Source: Nitrososphaerales archaeon
GTDB lineage: Archaea > Thermoproteota > Nitrososphaeria > Nitrososphaerales > CADDZS01
Length of the DNA: 64,000 bases
NCBI GenBank assembly: GCA_030041295.1
Contig: JASHOD010000074.1
Coordinates: forward strand, 107,085 to 171,084
Direction of reading: 5' to 3'
Translations under genes and position numbers: made by a program
The notes under the pieces: model-generated
The model's database searches: none
Told to the model about the DNA's origin: nothing
What the model saw: the letters and a program-made list of their open reading frames with translations, nothing else
In this document: positions 1 to 8,814 of the stretch, one piece after another
How the letters are laid out: every line of letters starts with the position of its first letter
How positions within the stretch are numbered: the stretch's first letter is position 1

Positions 1-1014
1 GCACTGATTTTTCCAATAATACTGATTGTCTTATTTGGCGCGATCTTTTCCACTGGAAGTTCTGGACCGATCAACGTCTACTATCAGAACCATGACAGCG
101 GCCCGATTAGTACTGCTTTTCTCAAGGATCTCAATTCGACCAACGTCGTTCAGGTCATTCCGGTCAGTTCTTCGGCTAACCTTACACAGTATTTGCTAAC
201 TAATTCATATTCAGAGGGCATGATCATACCTTCAAATTTTTCCGCGAGTTATATAGCCGAAAATCCTGTTAATGTGACTACTTACACCAATCCAGCGGAC
301 AGCTCAAGTCAGATTGTGTTAGGAACGATAGGTGCTGTCTTGAACCAATTCGATCTGCATCGTGCAAATGCAAGCTCGTTCCTAGGTATAAACTCCCAGT
401 CCGTCAAGCCGCAATCTTACAAGTATATCGATTTCCTAGTCCCTGGTCTGATTAGTTTCTCAATCTTGACCAGCCCGATGTTTTCAATGGTAAATATCGC
501 AGCCGAGTACAAAAAGGAAAAAATATTTCGTCAGCTCTCGTTGACTCCGCTTACAAAGGGCGAATGGCTCACTTCAAAGATTCTATGGTATGTTATACTC
601 TCAATTGCCTCGTTTGTGCTCATGTGTTTGTTTGGAATAGAACTTTTTGGGGCAAACATCACATTCTCAGCATGGATAATTCCATTCCTGATCCTCGGGC
701 CGATTTTCTTCGTGGCTCTAGGAATGCTAGTTGGGACTATAACCAAGAGTCAGGAATCGGCTGGAGTAATTGGAAATATCATAACTTTTCCTATGATGTT
801 CCTTTCCGGAACATTCTTTCCGCTATCAATAATGCCAACCTATCTGCAAAACATCGCGCACGTGCTACCTCTATTTTACGTGGTCGAGGGATTGAGCAAC
901 GTGATGATTTACAACAACCACAACGCAGCGCTTGTTGATATTTTGGTTCTACTAATAATTTGCGCGATAGTGTTCGTAGCTGCTATCAGGACCTTCAAGT
1001 GGAGAGAAGACTAG
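1..1014 (+). CDS. ABC-2 type transporter permease, 5' end outside window
   Basis: The reading frame is open from base 1, so the true start lies before the window. The visible part begins in a hydrophobic segment, followed by an extracytoplasmic stretch of about 120 residues rich in Ser, Asn and Thr, and then five hydrophobic segments in the last 160 residues. That layout (one N-terminal span, large outer loop, C-terminal membrane block containing an EYKKEK-type coupling region before the second span) is typical of ABC-2 permeases such as the NatB/DrrB/YhgE group, which export drugs, lipids or ions together with a separate ATPase. The partner ATPase is probably upstream and out of view; the ATPase at 3308 has its own permease. 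The first in-frame ATG, at 193, would cut away the first span and is not the start. Confidence 0.85.
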   Translation, partial: ALIFPIILIVLFGAIFSTGSSGPINVYYQNHDSGPISTAFLKDLNSTNVVQVIPVSSSANLTQYLLTNSYSEGMIIPSNFSASYIAENPVNVTTYTNPADSSSQIVLGTIGAVLNQFDLHRANASSFLGINSQSVKPQSYKYIDFLVPGLISFSILTSPMFSMVNIAAEYKKEKIFRQLSLTPLTKGEWLTSKILWYVILSIASFVLMCLFGIELFGANITFSAWIIPFLILGPIFFVALGMLVGTITKSQESAGVIGNIITFPMMFLSGTFFPLSIMPTYLQNIAHVLPLFYVVEGLSNVMIYNNHNAALVDILVLLIICAIVFVAAIRTFKWRED

Positions 1015-1028
1015 GCGTTTAGAGCGCC

Positions 1029-1628
1029 CTATTCGTCTTGCGCGGCTTCTTCGTCGTAGAGCCTTAAATCTGCAAGCGCCCTAGAGACGGACTCGTAATG
1101 CTTCACAAGCGTTTCGACTTGTTTAAAATCTTCTGAATCTCTCTTTGGTGGTTGCCAGAGATAAATCGTGTGTCCATCTGGATCGTTGAACCACGCAGTC
1201 TTGCCCATTTCATCTTCGATTACTTTCTTCGATGCCATCTTTACGCCGCGTTTAGTCAGGTCCCGGATTACTGCTTCAATTGAATTTTCCACAACGAATA
1301 CGAGATGTTGTTGTTGCTGCGCTAGCTGACTTTTCTCGCTACTTCCGTTCTTTTTGGCTGGTGACCCCCCTGATTCCCTAGGAAGCAAAGTTAGCCTCAC
1401 CGTTCCAAGATCAAAATGAGGTCCAGTATCGTCGCCGCTCTCTTCGTCTTGGATTGATTTCAAGCCGACGATGTCTTTGTAAAACCGTTGGGTCTGGTTG
1501 ACATCCTTGCAATAAAGCCACACTGCCGCTAAAGGCAATTGGCCGATAAGTGATGACATTCTTTTGCCTGCGCCACAGACTTCACACGTTTGAACGTTTA
1601 AAGGCTTAGGCGATGTCTTGATTTTCAA
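1029..1628 (-). CDS. VOC (glyoxalase/bleomycin-resistance fold) protein with N-terminal CxxC
   Basis: A single vicinal-oxygen-chelate domain covers about residues 28-160 (begins LAAVWLYCKDVNQTQRFYKD, ends with the typical WFNDPDGHTIYLWQ). Such domains bind metals or small molecules and occur in lyases, dioxygenases and resistance proteins, so substrate cannot be assigned. The longest form starts at a TTG and carries a CEVCGAG pair (Cys15, Cys18); an ATG at 1559 (residue 24) would give a protein with only the VOC domain. A Ser/Gly/Lys-rich insert around residues 87-107 interrupts the first half of the domain. The gene is convergent with the permease and 95 bases from the MFS gene upstream. Confidence 0.75.
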   Translation of the reverse strand: MKIKTSPKPLNVQTCEVCGAGKRMSSLIGQLPLAAVWLYCKDVNQTQRFYKDIVGLKSIQDEESGDDTGPHFDLGTVRLTLLPRESGGSPAKKNGSSEKSQLAQQQQHLVFVVENSIEAVIRDLTKRGVKMASKKVIEDEMGKTAWFNDPDGHTIYLWQPPKRDSEDFKQVETLVKHYESVSRALADLRLYDEEAAQDE

Positions 1629-1723
1629 TTCCTCGAAAGACTAAATTTTGACCGTTTTGAGGAAGTTACATTGTGGTTTTCAAGAATTCAGAAAACTTCC
1701 AAGAGTCCAGTTTAATCGAACAT

Positions 1724-3124
1724 TCAAGCCGCATGAATCTTGATCGCCGTACCTCTCTCACCTGAAATTAGAGACATGAGATACGCAGCACAGGCAAGGC
1801 ATCCGCCAGCAAGTATGAATGTAGCATAGTATCCAATGTAGAACGACGTGAGACCAGAGATTATCGAACCTATGGTTGTAGCAATCCCGACAAGTGCCGA
1901 GTATACCCCCAATCTCGAAGCTTGACTCCTATGACCAAGCGTGTTGAAGATCATGACGGTTGAGGCAGTATAGTATGCGGCAAAAGCGATGCCGGCCGCA
2001 ATTGGATAGAGCACCAGTATGGTCCCGAGATAGGCAACGCCCGTAACGAGCAAGGACGAAACTCCCATCAGACTGTAGCAAAGAGACCTGACAGCGAGTC
2101 CTCCAAGTGCCGTGGTTTTGAGCGTCCTACGCTGGATATACGGACCCGCGAAATAAAACGCTGCGGTTTGGACGACCATCCCAGTAAGCGAAACTGAAAA
2201 CACCTCGGCGGTCGACGAGTGAGCTGAAAGGAGCGAGGGAGTAAGAGAGGTATTGAATATTCCGCTTGCGAGGTAAAAGAAAAAGATTGAGAGATACAAT
2301 ATTGGGATCTGGCTGGTTAACTCGTTTCTTAAACCTTGAAAGACACTTCTGAAATCCGCGAGGCGCGGAATTTTTATGAACATCAAAGGAAGGGCGAGTA
2401 TTCTTTGATAGAAGCTTCGGTGCTCCATCGCAATGATCTCTCTCTCAAAGACGTACTCTGGTTCTCGGATAAGCCAAATCGAGAGCGCCGCCGAGATTAC
2501 AGAAAGAATAGCAAGAGGAAGTAAGAGAAGCGTAAGCTGGAGAAGTAACCCAGTCCACACTGCACTCAGAACGAGACCGAGTGTAGTTCCGACGCTTGAC
2601 ATCATCGAAAAACGGGCAAATCCAACCGCCCACTTTGACTTGGTCTGAGTCTCCATAACCAAGAGGTTCAGCGGGGTTGCGGATGCGGCGGAGATGAATG
2701 AAAACACTGTATAGAGAATGGCTGTCCAAGCGATAGTGTGGATGAAGAGGAAAGCCACCAGGTTGGCGGTTACCGAGAAATAAGTTGCGACGATGATCGT
2801 TTTCCTCTTATGGTAATGATCTGCGACGAACCCCCAGATAATTGCGGCTGGGATGCCTATAGCGTTCGATAGAGTGATAACAAGAGAATAGACAATTAGT
2901 CCGCTGTGTAGTTCTGAAAGAAGAAAAATCTGAACGAATGTCCCAATCGGTCCAACGGCAATTGTATAGGGGACAATAGAGTAGATCCAATTTATGGAAC
3001 TAGACTTTGAAGATGCGGCGGTTAGTTCGCCATCCTTGGTTTCTGAAGCAGCATCATTATCCTCGTGATCAACTTCATCGTCGTTATCTTCGTGATCATA
3101 CGAAGTATCGTCCTTACCTTTCAA
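1724..3124 (-). CDS. MFS transporter with acidic His/Asp-rich N-terminus
   Basis: 466 residues with about 12 hydrophobic segments and the MFS loop 2-3 motif in degenerate form (GFVADHYHKRKTI), so a major facilitator transporter of the cytoplasmic membrane. The substrate is unknown; proton- or solute-coupled efflux is common for such sequences. The first 45 residues are strongly acidic and rich in His/Asp/Glu/Asn, with a near repeat of the unit DHEDNDxxxDHEDND, which is not part of the usual MFS fold and could bind divalent metal. The start is TTG at 3124 with an AAGGA sequence a few bases upstream. It stands alone between the VOC gene and the divergent ABC ATPase gene. Confidence 0.85.
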   Translation of the reverse strand: MKGKDDTSYDHEDNDDEVDHEDNDAASETKDGELTAASSKSSSINWIYSIVPYTIAVGPIGTFVQIFLLSELHSGLIVYSLVITLSNAIGIPAAIIWGFVADHYHKRKTIIVATYFSVTANLVAFLFIHTIAWTAILYTVFSFISAASATPLNLLVMETQTKSKWAVGFARFSMMSSVGTTLGLVLSAVWTGLLLQLTLLLLPLAILSVISAALSIWLIREPEYVFEREIIAMEHRSFYQRILALPLMFIKIPRLADFRSVFQGLRNELTSQIPILYLSIFFFYLASGIFNTSLTPSLLSAHSSTAEVFSVSLTGMVVQTAAFYFAGPYIQRRTLKTTALGGLAVRSLCYSLMGVSSLLVTGVAYLGTILVLYPIAAGIAFAAYYTASTVMIFNTLGHRSQASRLGVYSALVGIATTIGSIISGLTSFYIGYYATFILAGGCLACAAYLMSLISGERGTAIKIHAA

Positions 3125-3307
3125 GCGTCCTTGAAATCTAGTCTCCAGAGGCTTTGCAGCGAAAAAAGCTAAATGTAATACCTATAATCTGGGAAGTGTC
3201 AATTTCTACCCAAATAAGTTTGATTGAATCTAGTTGCAATGATGAGAGAGAGTTCCTGTAAAGTTAGAAGACTAGCTCTCTGCTAGTCATCGTTATATCT
3301 GCCCTTT

Positions 3308-4171
3308 TTGGATGTAGAGGCACTCGAGACTCAGAAACCATTGTCGACGTCATCATCAATCTCCGGATTTGATCCGATAATCTCAGCAACAAACGTCGTA
3401 AAACAATACGGCCTAGTTACAGCTCTTTCTGGTCTCAATCTAACGGTTATGCCAGGGGAGATCTACGGTCTCTTAGGACCTAACGGTGCCGGAAAGAGTA
3501 CCATGATCAAGATCATCAACGGGCTAATTGAGCCGACATCGGGAATCGTAAAAGTGCTAGGTCACAATCCGTCGTCAGAACCAGTAGAAGTAAAATCGTC
3601 GATCGGCTACGTTTCAGAAAACTCCACTTTGTACGAATCTTTGTCCCCCAGGGATTTCTTCGAGTTTGTCGCATCGGTGAGAAAGCTAGATCCTAAACTT
3701 GCTAACGAAAGAGTCGCACGCCTTGCGACTGCTTTTGGGTTGAATGAGTATTACGATTCCCCCATTGCCACGTTGTCAATGGGAACGAAACAGAAAGTAT
3801 CAATCATCGCCGCACTAATGCACGAACCTCCTCTGCTCTTACTCGACGAACCGCTCAACGGGCTCGACGCAAAAAGCAGCAGGATCTTGAAAGATTTAAT
3901 CTCGTTTCAAACCGAGAAAAAAAGAGGCGCGGTTCTTTTTTCAACGCACATCATGGAAATTGCCGAGCACATTTGCACGCGAATAGGGATCATCTATCAG
4001 GGAAAAATAGTCGCTGAAGGATCGCTAGACGAGCTTCGCCGAGCTGCGAGCGGGCAGCAGGTAGGCAGCACGCAAACACTGGAGGAAGTCTTCCTCAAGC
4101 TAACTCACGAAGAAGAAGAGATAGCCGAAACCGTTCGCACCCTTCGCGAGGCTTTCTACGTTACAAAGTAA
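3308..4171 (+). CDS. ABC transporter ATP-binding protein
   Basis: 287 residues. The Walker A motif GPNGAGKST lies at about residues 57-65, the Q-loop region and a degenerate signature (LSMGTKQKV in place of LSGGQ) at about 157, Walker B LLLLDEPLNGLDA at about 177 and the switch His in FSTHIMEIAE at about 216. The family (CcmA/DrrA-like, COG1131) energises ABC-2-type exporters. The signature variation (SMGTKQK) is common in this subgroup. The start is TTG at 3308, after an N-terminal tail of about 25 residues. It lies 30 bases upstream of the membrane protein at 4202, which is its likely permease. Confidence 0.92.
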   Translation: MDVEALETQKPLSTSSSISGFDPIISATNVVKQYGLVTALSGLNLTVMPGEIYGLLGPNGAGKSTMIKIINGLIEPTSGIVKVLGHNPSSEPVEVKSSIGYVSENSTLYESLSPRDFFEFVASVRKLDPKLANERVARLATAFGLNEYYDSPIATLSMGTKQKVSIIAALMHEPPLLLLDEPLNGLDAKSSRILKDLISFQTEKKRGAVLFSTHIMEIAEHICTRIGIIYQGKIVAEGSLDELRRAASGQQVGSTQTLEEVFLKLTHEEEEIAETVRTLREAFYVTK

Positions 4172-4201
4172 TATCGGCAACTCGAAGCGACGAATGGAAA
4201 G

Positions 4202-5896
4202 ATGCGCTTCAAAGAAGCTTGGCGTCTCAGCAAGACGCCGTACATAGAAGTGGCTTTTAGATCCGCTCAGATGAATCGAGCGGGTAGCCAATCTGGATCT
4301 GCGTTTTCAAGATCCAGCCCGGAAGCGCGAATAAAATCGATCATTAGGAGTACTCGCATTTCAAAAATAATCTTCACACTCTTCATTGCAGGAGGTTCAG
4401 CCTTTCCTTTCTTTCAATACTTTACCACTCACACGCCGACCATACTAGTTTCGGCAATTTCTTTGAGCCTTTTGATTAGTCTGGGTTATCTGATTCTATT
4501 TCTTTTCCAAATACTTCCCTCCTTTGCAAGCTCGGAACCGTACTCATTTTTGACGACTCTACCCTTCGCCGCCAAGGACTTTGAATTTGTGACTTTCCTA
4601 TCTTTCGTTAGGACATTTGATTCTCAAGCTATCGCAGCCATTGCAGTTCAGGTTGGACTAGTGGGTTTTCTGACTCATTCAGCTCTGGCTGCGTTTCTCA
4701 TGCTAATCGCATCAAGTGTGAACGTTGTCTTTGGAATCTTCATTGCGTTGTTTCTCTCACGAGTTTTTTACAAGAACATGATGCGGGGAGGTCGTTCCAT
4801 TGCCTCGACCATCTCTCGGTTCGTTTTTCTGATTACTTGGGGAATTGCGGTGATGAGCTTTGGATTCTTTTTCGATTTCGTCACCTATCTTACGAAATAC
4901 ATCGACACCGCGGTTCAAAGTAATCTTTCGCAGCCCATAGGAATTGTGTTCACAATAGTGCATCCCTTCTCGGCGGCGTTGACAATTACTTCAGTAGTCT
5001 ATCCAACATTATACAGTGCTTCGCGCATAAGCAATCTACAGATAGTTGCCTATGCTGCTCTCGTCGTTTACCTGGCTATAGGAGTATTTGCCGCAAGGCG
5101 TACGCTCAGCGTCATAGCTTCCGTCGCTCAGGGTCAAGGGGTAAACATCCAAAGAATCGCTGCAAAAGAATTCCTTGTGAAGCCGAGAATGCCCTTATTT
5201 GCTTACCTGCAAAAGGATCTCCGAATAGCATCCAAGAGTCCTTCGACAGCTTTTCTTTTCGCATTTCCTGTCTTCGAGACAATTATCATTTTCTTTTCGG
5301 TTTCTTCAGTCCTGAAATTCTCCGCGACCACAATTTTCAGTTCGATGGCAATCGGACTGTTCTTCATCATGTTCATGAGTTCCGCCTTGCTGAATACAGA
5401 AGCGTCGTCAATAGATCTTACCCTATCACTTCCGCTACGACCGGCAGTCATAGTAAACGCGAAGGCGCTCCTGGTCGCTCTAACTTATCTTCCGGTACCT
5501 ATCGTAATGACTATCTTGGTCTTGCACAAAGGGCTGACTTCACCACTTCTAGTCCTAATTCCATACGTCGAGATTTTCGCTGTTGCATCAGCCGGAGCCG
5601 CGCAAATAGGCATGTTCATAGTTGCTCATAGGAAAGTAATAGTTTCCACGGTTCTGGGAGAGCAAAGGACAAAGAGCATAGCCGTCTTTCAGCCTGCAGG
5701 TTTCTCTTTAATCGGAGGACGAGACGTGATCCGACTTGCGAAATCTCTCATTGTGGGAGTCGTGCTTCTAGGTATACCAATTGCGGCCTATACATTTTCA
5801 TGGTATTTAGGACACAACCATTTTAGCTCTATAACCGTGATGGGCCTTGCTGGAGTCTTAGAGTTTGTTGCAGTAGAGTATCTGATCAACAGGTAG
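4202..5896 (+). CDS. Large ABC exporter membrane subunit
   Basis: 564 residues, no recognisable catalytic domain, about 12 hydrophobic segments grouped in two halves (residues 55-300 and 340-560). It follows the ABC ATPase with a 30-base gap, so the two very probably form one transporter. Such long, paired-half membrane partners of DrrA-like ATPases are seen in archaea and Firmicutes. The N-terminal 50 residues are polar. ATG at 4202 is used. Assignment as permease rests on topology and gene order, not on a specific signature. Confidence 0.75.
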   Translation: MRFKEAWRLSKTPYIEVAFRSAQMNRAGSQSGSAFSRSSPEARIKSIIRSTRISKIIFTLFIAGGSAFPFFQYFTTHTPTILVSAISLSLLISLGYLILFLFQILPSFASSEPYSFLTTLPFAAKDFEFVTFLSFVRTFDSQAIAAIAVQVGLVGFLTHSALAAFLMLIASSVNVVFGIFIALFLSRVFYKNMMRGGRSIASTISRFVFLITWGIAVMSFGFFFDFVTYLTKYIDTAVQSNLSQPIGIVFTIVHPFSAALTITSVVYPTLYSASRISNLQIVAYAALVVYLAIGVFAARRTLSVIASVAQGQGVNIQRIAAKEFLVKPRMPLFAYLQKDLRIASKSPSTAFLFAFPVFETIIIFFSVSSVLKFSATTIFSSMAIGLFFIMFMSSALLNTEASSIDLTLSLPLRPAVIVNAKALLVALTYLPVPIVMTILVLHKGLTSPLLVLIPYVEIFAVASAGAAQIGMFIVAHRKVIVSTVLGEQRTKSIAVFQPAGFSLIGGRDVIRLAKSLIVGVVLLGIPIAAYTFSWYLGHNHFSSITVMGLAGVLEFVAVEYLINR

Positions 5897-6084
5897 TATC
5901 GGTAAAGAATCTACTTTCGGCAGGTATTGGGCATTTTCAGATCATTTCGTTCTTCATTTTCTAACAAGGAGATTCCATTATCATTGAAATTAACTTTGAT
6001 ATCCATACAATGAGAACTCTCTGCTCTAAATGCATCTAATCTGCAAAAAATAAGGAGGGGATACAGATCGGACAATTCCCGATC

Positions 6085-7071
6085 TTAGTATCCGTAATAA
6101 GAAGATGTGGTATGTGTAGAGCTGCTGCTGGTAGCAGTTGTCGTTGTTGTTACTGGGGCTGAAAGCGAAAGATTCGCAACATAAAAGCCGCCGATACCTT
6201 GCCCAGTCGCGTCGCCCGGCTTTGCGTCGTTTGCCCAATAGAAGAGAGGATATCCATTATATGTCACAATTTTCATGGTGCCAAAAGGAGTAATTGTCTT
6301 GAACTGCGAAGAACTAAGACCTGGCGGAAAATTCAAGGTTGAATTGTAGAAAATTGGCCAGTTCGCTTGACAGGTAGCTGTGCAGGTGGTGTTCCCGCTG
6401 TTAGGTGTGTCCGCTGAATCGTAGTACAAAGTAAAGCCCGAGCTGTTCGTCAGGTAGAATCCGAACGATGATTTGTAGGCTATTCCGACGCTATATGATT
6501 GCCCCCCGATTACCTGACCACCAGACTGCTGCATGGTTGGAGGGATCGCGTACCAGAGGCCTCCGTATTGATTCGCCCCTTCTCCAAGCATGCTTCCGCT
6601 ACGTATGTCAGACGAGAAGTAGTAAAGAGGCCACCCGTTGTATGTGGTTTGTTTGCTCCCATCGGAGCGGGTGATTGTGGAAAAATTGGACGAACTTAGA
6701 CTTGAGGGCAGGTTAAGACTGCCGCTGTCAGCGTAAAATGGCGGCCACGCAGCTGCACAAGATCCAGTACATGCACTCGCGCCGTTGCCCGGCGTGTCCT
6801 TGCCAAACATGTAAAGCGTGAATCCACTTCCGTTTTCAAGATAGTTCCCAGTGGATGAGCTAGACGCAATTTGAACAGTATATCCATTCGATCCCGATGT
6901 TGTAGTAGTGCTTGTAGATGATGAAGTTGTTGTGGTATTGTGGGTTGAGAGAACTAAGGCAGCATAAGCTCCTCCTGCAATCACTACGATGACGATTACC
7001 ACTATCGCGATGATAGCCACTTGAGCGATTCCTCGCTTGGAATTCAATTTCATTCTATTCTTGAATTTCAT
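6085..7071 (-). CDS. Membrane-anchored surface protein with two COG4315 (Lipoprotein_15) repeats
   Basis: 328 residues. A basic tail and RGIAQ precede a 25-residue hydrophobic segment (about residues 15-40), then a Thr/Ser-rich linker and two related domains (about 58-180 and 190-300). Each domain carries the hallmarks of the secreted repeat family PF03640: GFTLYMFGKDTPG or GFTLYYDSADTPN, a CxxxCxxxWP cysteine pair, a TYNGWPLYYF or TYNGYPLFYW segment, and a closing G(G)LWY or GGFYV. The family is extracytoplasmic with unknown function. The C-terminus is again Thr/Ser-rich. The N-terminus resembles an archaeal class III (prepilin-like) signal, KRG before a hydrophobic stretch with Gln two residues later, which would place the protein on the cell surface. 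ATG at 7071; a second ATG at residue 7 is possible. Confidence 0.85.
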   Translation of the reverse strand: MKFKNRMKLNSKRGIAQVAIIAIVVIVIVVIAGGAYAALVLSTHNTTTTSSSTSTTTTSGSNGYTVQIASSSSTGNYLENGSGFTLYMFGKDTPGNGASACTGSCAAAWPPFYADSGSLNLPSSLSSSNFSTITRSDGSKQTTYNGWPLYYFSSDIRSGSMLGEGANQYGGLWYAIPPTMQQSGGQVIGGQSYSVGIAYKSSFGFYLTNSSGFTLYYDSADTPNSGNTTCTATCQANWPIFYNSTLNFPPGLSSSQFKTITPFGTMKIVTYNGYPLFYWANDAKPGDATGQGIGGFYVANLSLSAPVTTTTTATSSSSTHTTSSYYGY

Positions 7072-7209
7072 TTAGATTACCATTGGTTCACATCAAGAAA
7101 TCCACCGTATTATAAAAGGACTAGACGAATTCCTATGGTGGATTCCATAAGCTGGGATTCGTGTCTTATCTTAAATCGGAAGGATTGGGGAAAGTAAAAT
7201 CGATTTCTC

Positions 7210-7515
7210 GTGCTTGCTCTAGGTACTGATTTTTACATCAATCTAACAAGCGCGCTTTTCATCTTGGTGTCCGCTGGAGTGCCCGCATTACTTAGCTTAC
7301 AGCTTACGGGAAAGATAAAACAGTTAACATTGATTCTAGCAGGCTTCATTTTGATTCACGGATCCTATCATATTGCGGTGATTCTGGGATACCAGTTCAT
7401 CGGAGCGGGAATCCTTGACAATGTCTCTATCATTGTTCTGATTATTTTCGGAATTCTCTACCTGAGGTTGCTACGCCTGAACGCCAAGGCAAAACAGAAG
7501 GCTCAAAAAGTATGA
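7210..7515 (+). CDS. Small membrane protein, three spans
   Basis: 101 residues, GTG start, three predicted hydrophobic segments (about 8-30, 38-60, 65-87) and a basic C-terminal tail. No family is recognised. It overlaps the next gene by four bases (ATGA), so the two are probably translated together and may form a complex. It is divergent from the COG4315 surface protein gene. Confidence 0.65.
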   Translation: MLALGTDFYINLTSALFILVSAGVPALLSLQLTGKIKQLTLILAGFILIHGSYHIAVILGYQFIGAGILDNVSIIVLIIFGILYLRLLRLNAKAKQKAQKV

Positions 7516-7874
7516 TAAACTTAGACACGTTACTCGAATATGATCTGCCCTTTCTTTTACTCCTTGTATGCATCGGATTTTTCGGATATTTGGCTGTGAG
7601 ATCCAGAAGTATCAGGAGTTTCCAGTTTCAAATTTCAATTTTTGTACTAATCTGGACTATCGGGGAACTCATAAACGTCCTAATTTACAATGACATTATC
7701 TACCTACCGTATTCCGAGGTTGAGATTGGTTATGAAATTCATCTTAGTTCCATGATCTTCTTCGGCATATTCCTCTATGCGAGATTCTATTATTCCCGAA
7801 AGAGAGGAAAGCAACTCATTGATAATGTGGAAATCGAAGACTACTTTCCAGACAAGAAAGGTGAGATTAGTTGA
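7512..7874 (+). CDS. Small membrane protein, three spans, coupled to upstream gene
   Basis: 120 residues with hydrophobic segments at about 10-30, 38-62 and 78-97 and a charged C-terminal tail. Its ATG overlaps the TGA of the preceding membrane gene, a typical sign of translational coupling. The segment following the second span (GELINVLIYNDIIY) resembles layouts of small membrane sensor domains, but no family can be named. It ends 10 bases from the convergent winged-helix gene. Confidence 0.65.
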   Translation: MINLDTLLEYDLPFLLLLVCIGFFGYLAVRSRSIRSFQFQISIFVLIWTIGELINVLIYNDIIYLPYSEVEIGYEIHLSSMIFFGIFLYARFYYSRKRGKQLIDNVEIEDYFPDKKGEIS

Positions 7875-7884
7875 ATGACATTTA

Positions 7885-8295
7885 TCAAGCAGAATCGTTA
7901 CCTAGTGTGAAGAAATCTTGGGCCGTGCGCTCGACCGGGTTGAAGTTTTGTTCTCCCTCGACTACCACATTTCCAAGTTCGTATCTAACATTGAATGCAC
8001 GCAGCGTGCTTCGCACCTTGCTGAATTTTTTCCCATCAGGGGTAATCGTGATTTTCTGCACCCCTAGCAAACCTTGGTCCAAAAGCCATTTGACTTTGCG
8101 GTAGGCAGTAGTGTGGGGAATGCCAGTTTCTCTTATGATGTCATTGACCGAGACAGCTTTGAACATTGAGGCGTCAAGAATCTTGAGCATCTCCTTGTCT
8201 CCTAGAGCCACAAGGATGGATTGCTTCAGTTTTTCCGACGTTATGATCAAAGGAATGGTTCTATGCCCACTTGGAGTTTCGAAGCGTTTATCCAC
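7885..8295 (-). CDS. Winged-helix transcriptional regulator
   Basis: 136 residues. A helix-turn-helix is visible at about residues 45-70 (VNDIIRETGIPHTTAYRKVKWL) followed by a wing with alternating hydrophobics (VQKITITPDGKKF), as in ArsR/IclR/TrmB-like archaeal regulators. No sensor domain or metal-binding cysteines are present; the C-terminal 40 residues may serve dimerisation. GTG start at 8295. The palindrome at 8302-8319 lies directly in front of this start, so the gene may be autoregulated or controlled by the divergent BlaI-type repressor. Confidence 0.8.
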   Translation of the reverse strand: MDKRFETPSGHRTIPLIITSEKLKQSILVALGDKEMLKILDASMFKAVSVNDIIRETGIPHTTAYRKVKWLLDQGLLGVQKITITPDGKKFSKVRSTLRAFNVRYELGNVVVEGEQNFNPVERTAQDFFTLGNDSA

Positions 8296-8301
8296 TATTT
8301 A

Positions 8302-8319
8302 TTACTACTATAATAGTAA
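8302..8319. promoter_or_regulatory. Near-perfect palindrome between divergent regulator genes
   Basis: The 18-base sequence TTACTACTATAATAGTAA pairs at eight of nine positions about its centre. It sits 7 bases before the winged-helix start and about 70 bases before the BlaI-type gene. BlaI/MecI/CopY repressors bind AT-rich inverted repeats with TAC/GTA half sites, so this is a good operator candidate for that repressor; the link is inferred. Confidence 0.55.
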
Positions 8320-8390
8320 CCCATTTCTTTATTTATCAGACTTATCTTTTAGTAAAATCATTACCTTAGGAAGAAAGGAAAACTAGAAAA

Positions 8391-8795
8391 ATGTCATCAA
8401 CCATCGGCGAACTCGAATCTGAGGTCCTCAAGGTGCTGCAGGGTAGCGGAAATGCAACAGCGAGCGAAGTTCTAGAAGTGCTCGCAAAGAAAAGGGACAA
8501 AATTGCCTATACCACAGTCAGCACTACTTTGGATCGCCTGTACAAAAAGCATCTTTTGGAACGGAAGGGCATACCGGGCCCCGGAGGAGTAAAGTACGTA
8601 TTTTCTATTGGGAAGGATAGAAAAATCCGGACGAAGATTGTCGAATCCTCTTTTGGAAGGCTGACTAATGCATTTGGCGACAGCGCCTACTCTGCCCTTT
8701 ACAAGCACATAGAAACCTTGGAGCCGGAAGAATTAGAGCGCCTCAAGAAACAAGTCGACAAGGCATTGGAGAAAACAAGATGCAAGAGCGTTTAA
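8391..8795 (+). CDS. BlaI/MecI/CopY-type transcriptional repressor
   Basis: 134 residues, ATG start. The sequence opens with the family's characteristic layout: IGELESEVLKVL, a helix-turn-helix in residues 25-55 (TASEVLEVLAKK...AYTTVSTTLDRLYKKHLLER) and a C-terminal helical dimerisation region ending in EPEELERLKKQVDKALEK. In bacteria such repressors control beta-lactamase or copper genes and are inactivated by proteolysis or by metal. Here the downstream gene, 19 bases away, encodes a membrane M48 protease, giving the same regulator-protease pairing as BlaI-BlaR1 but without a penicillin-binding sensor. Confidence 0.9.
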   Translation: MSSTIGELESEVLKVLQGSGNATASEVLEVLAKKRDKIAYTTVSTTLDRLYKKHLLERKGIPGPGGVKYVFSIGKDRKIRTKIVESSFGRLTNAFGDSAYSALYKHIETLEPEELERLKKQVDKALEKTRCKSV

Positions 8796-8814
8796 AGTAG
8801 CTGGATTCCTCAAA

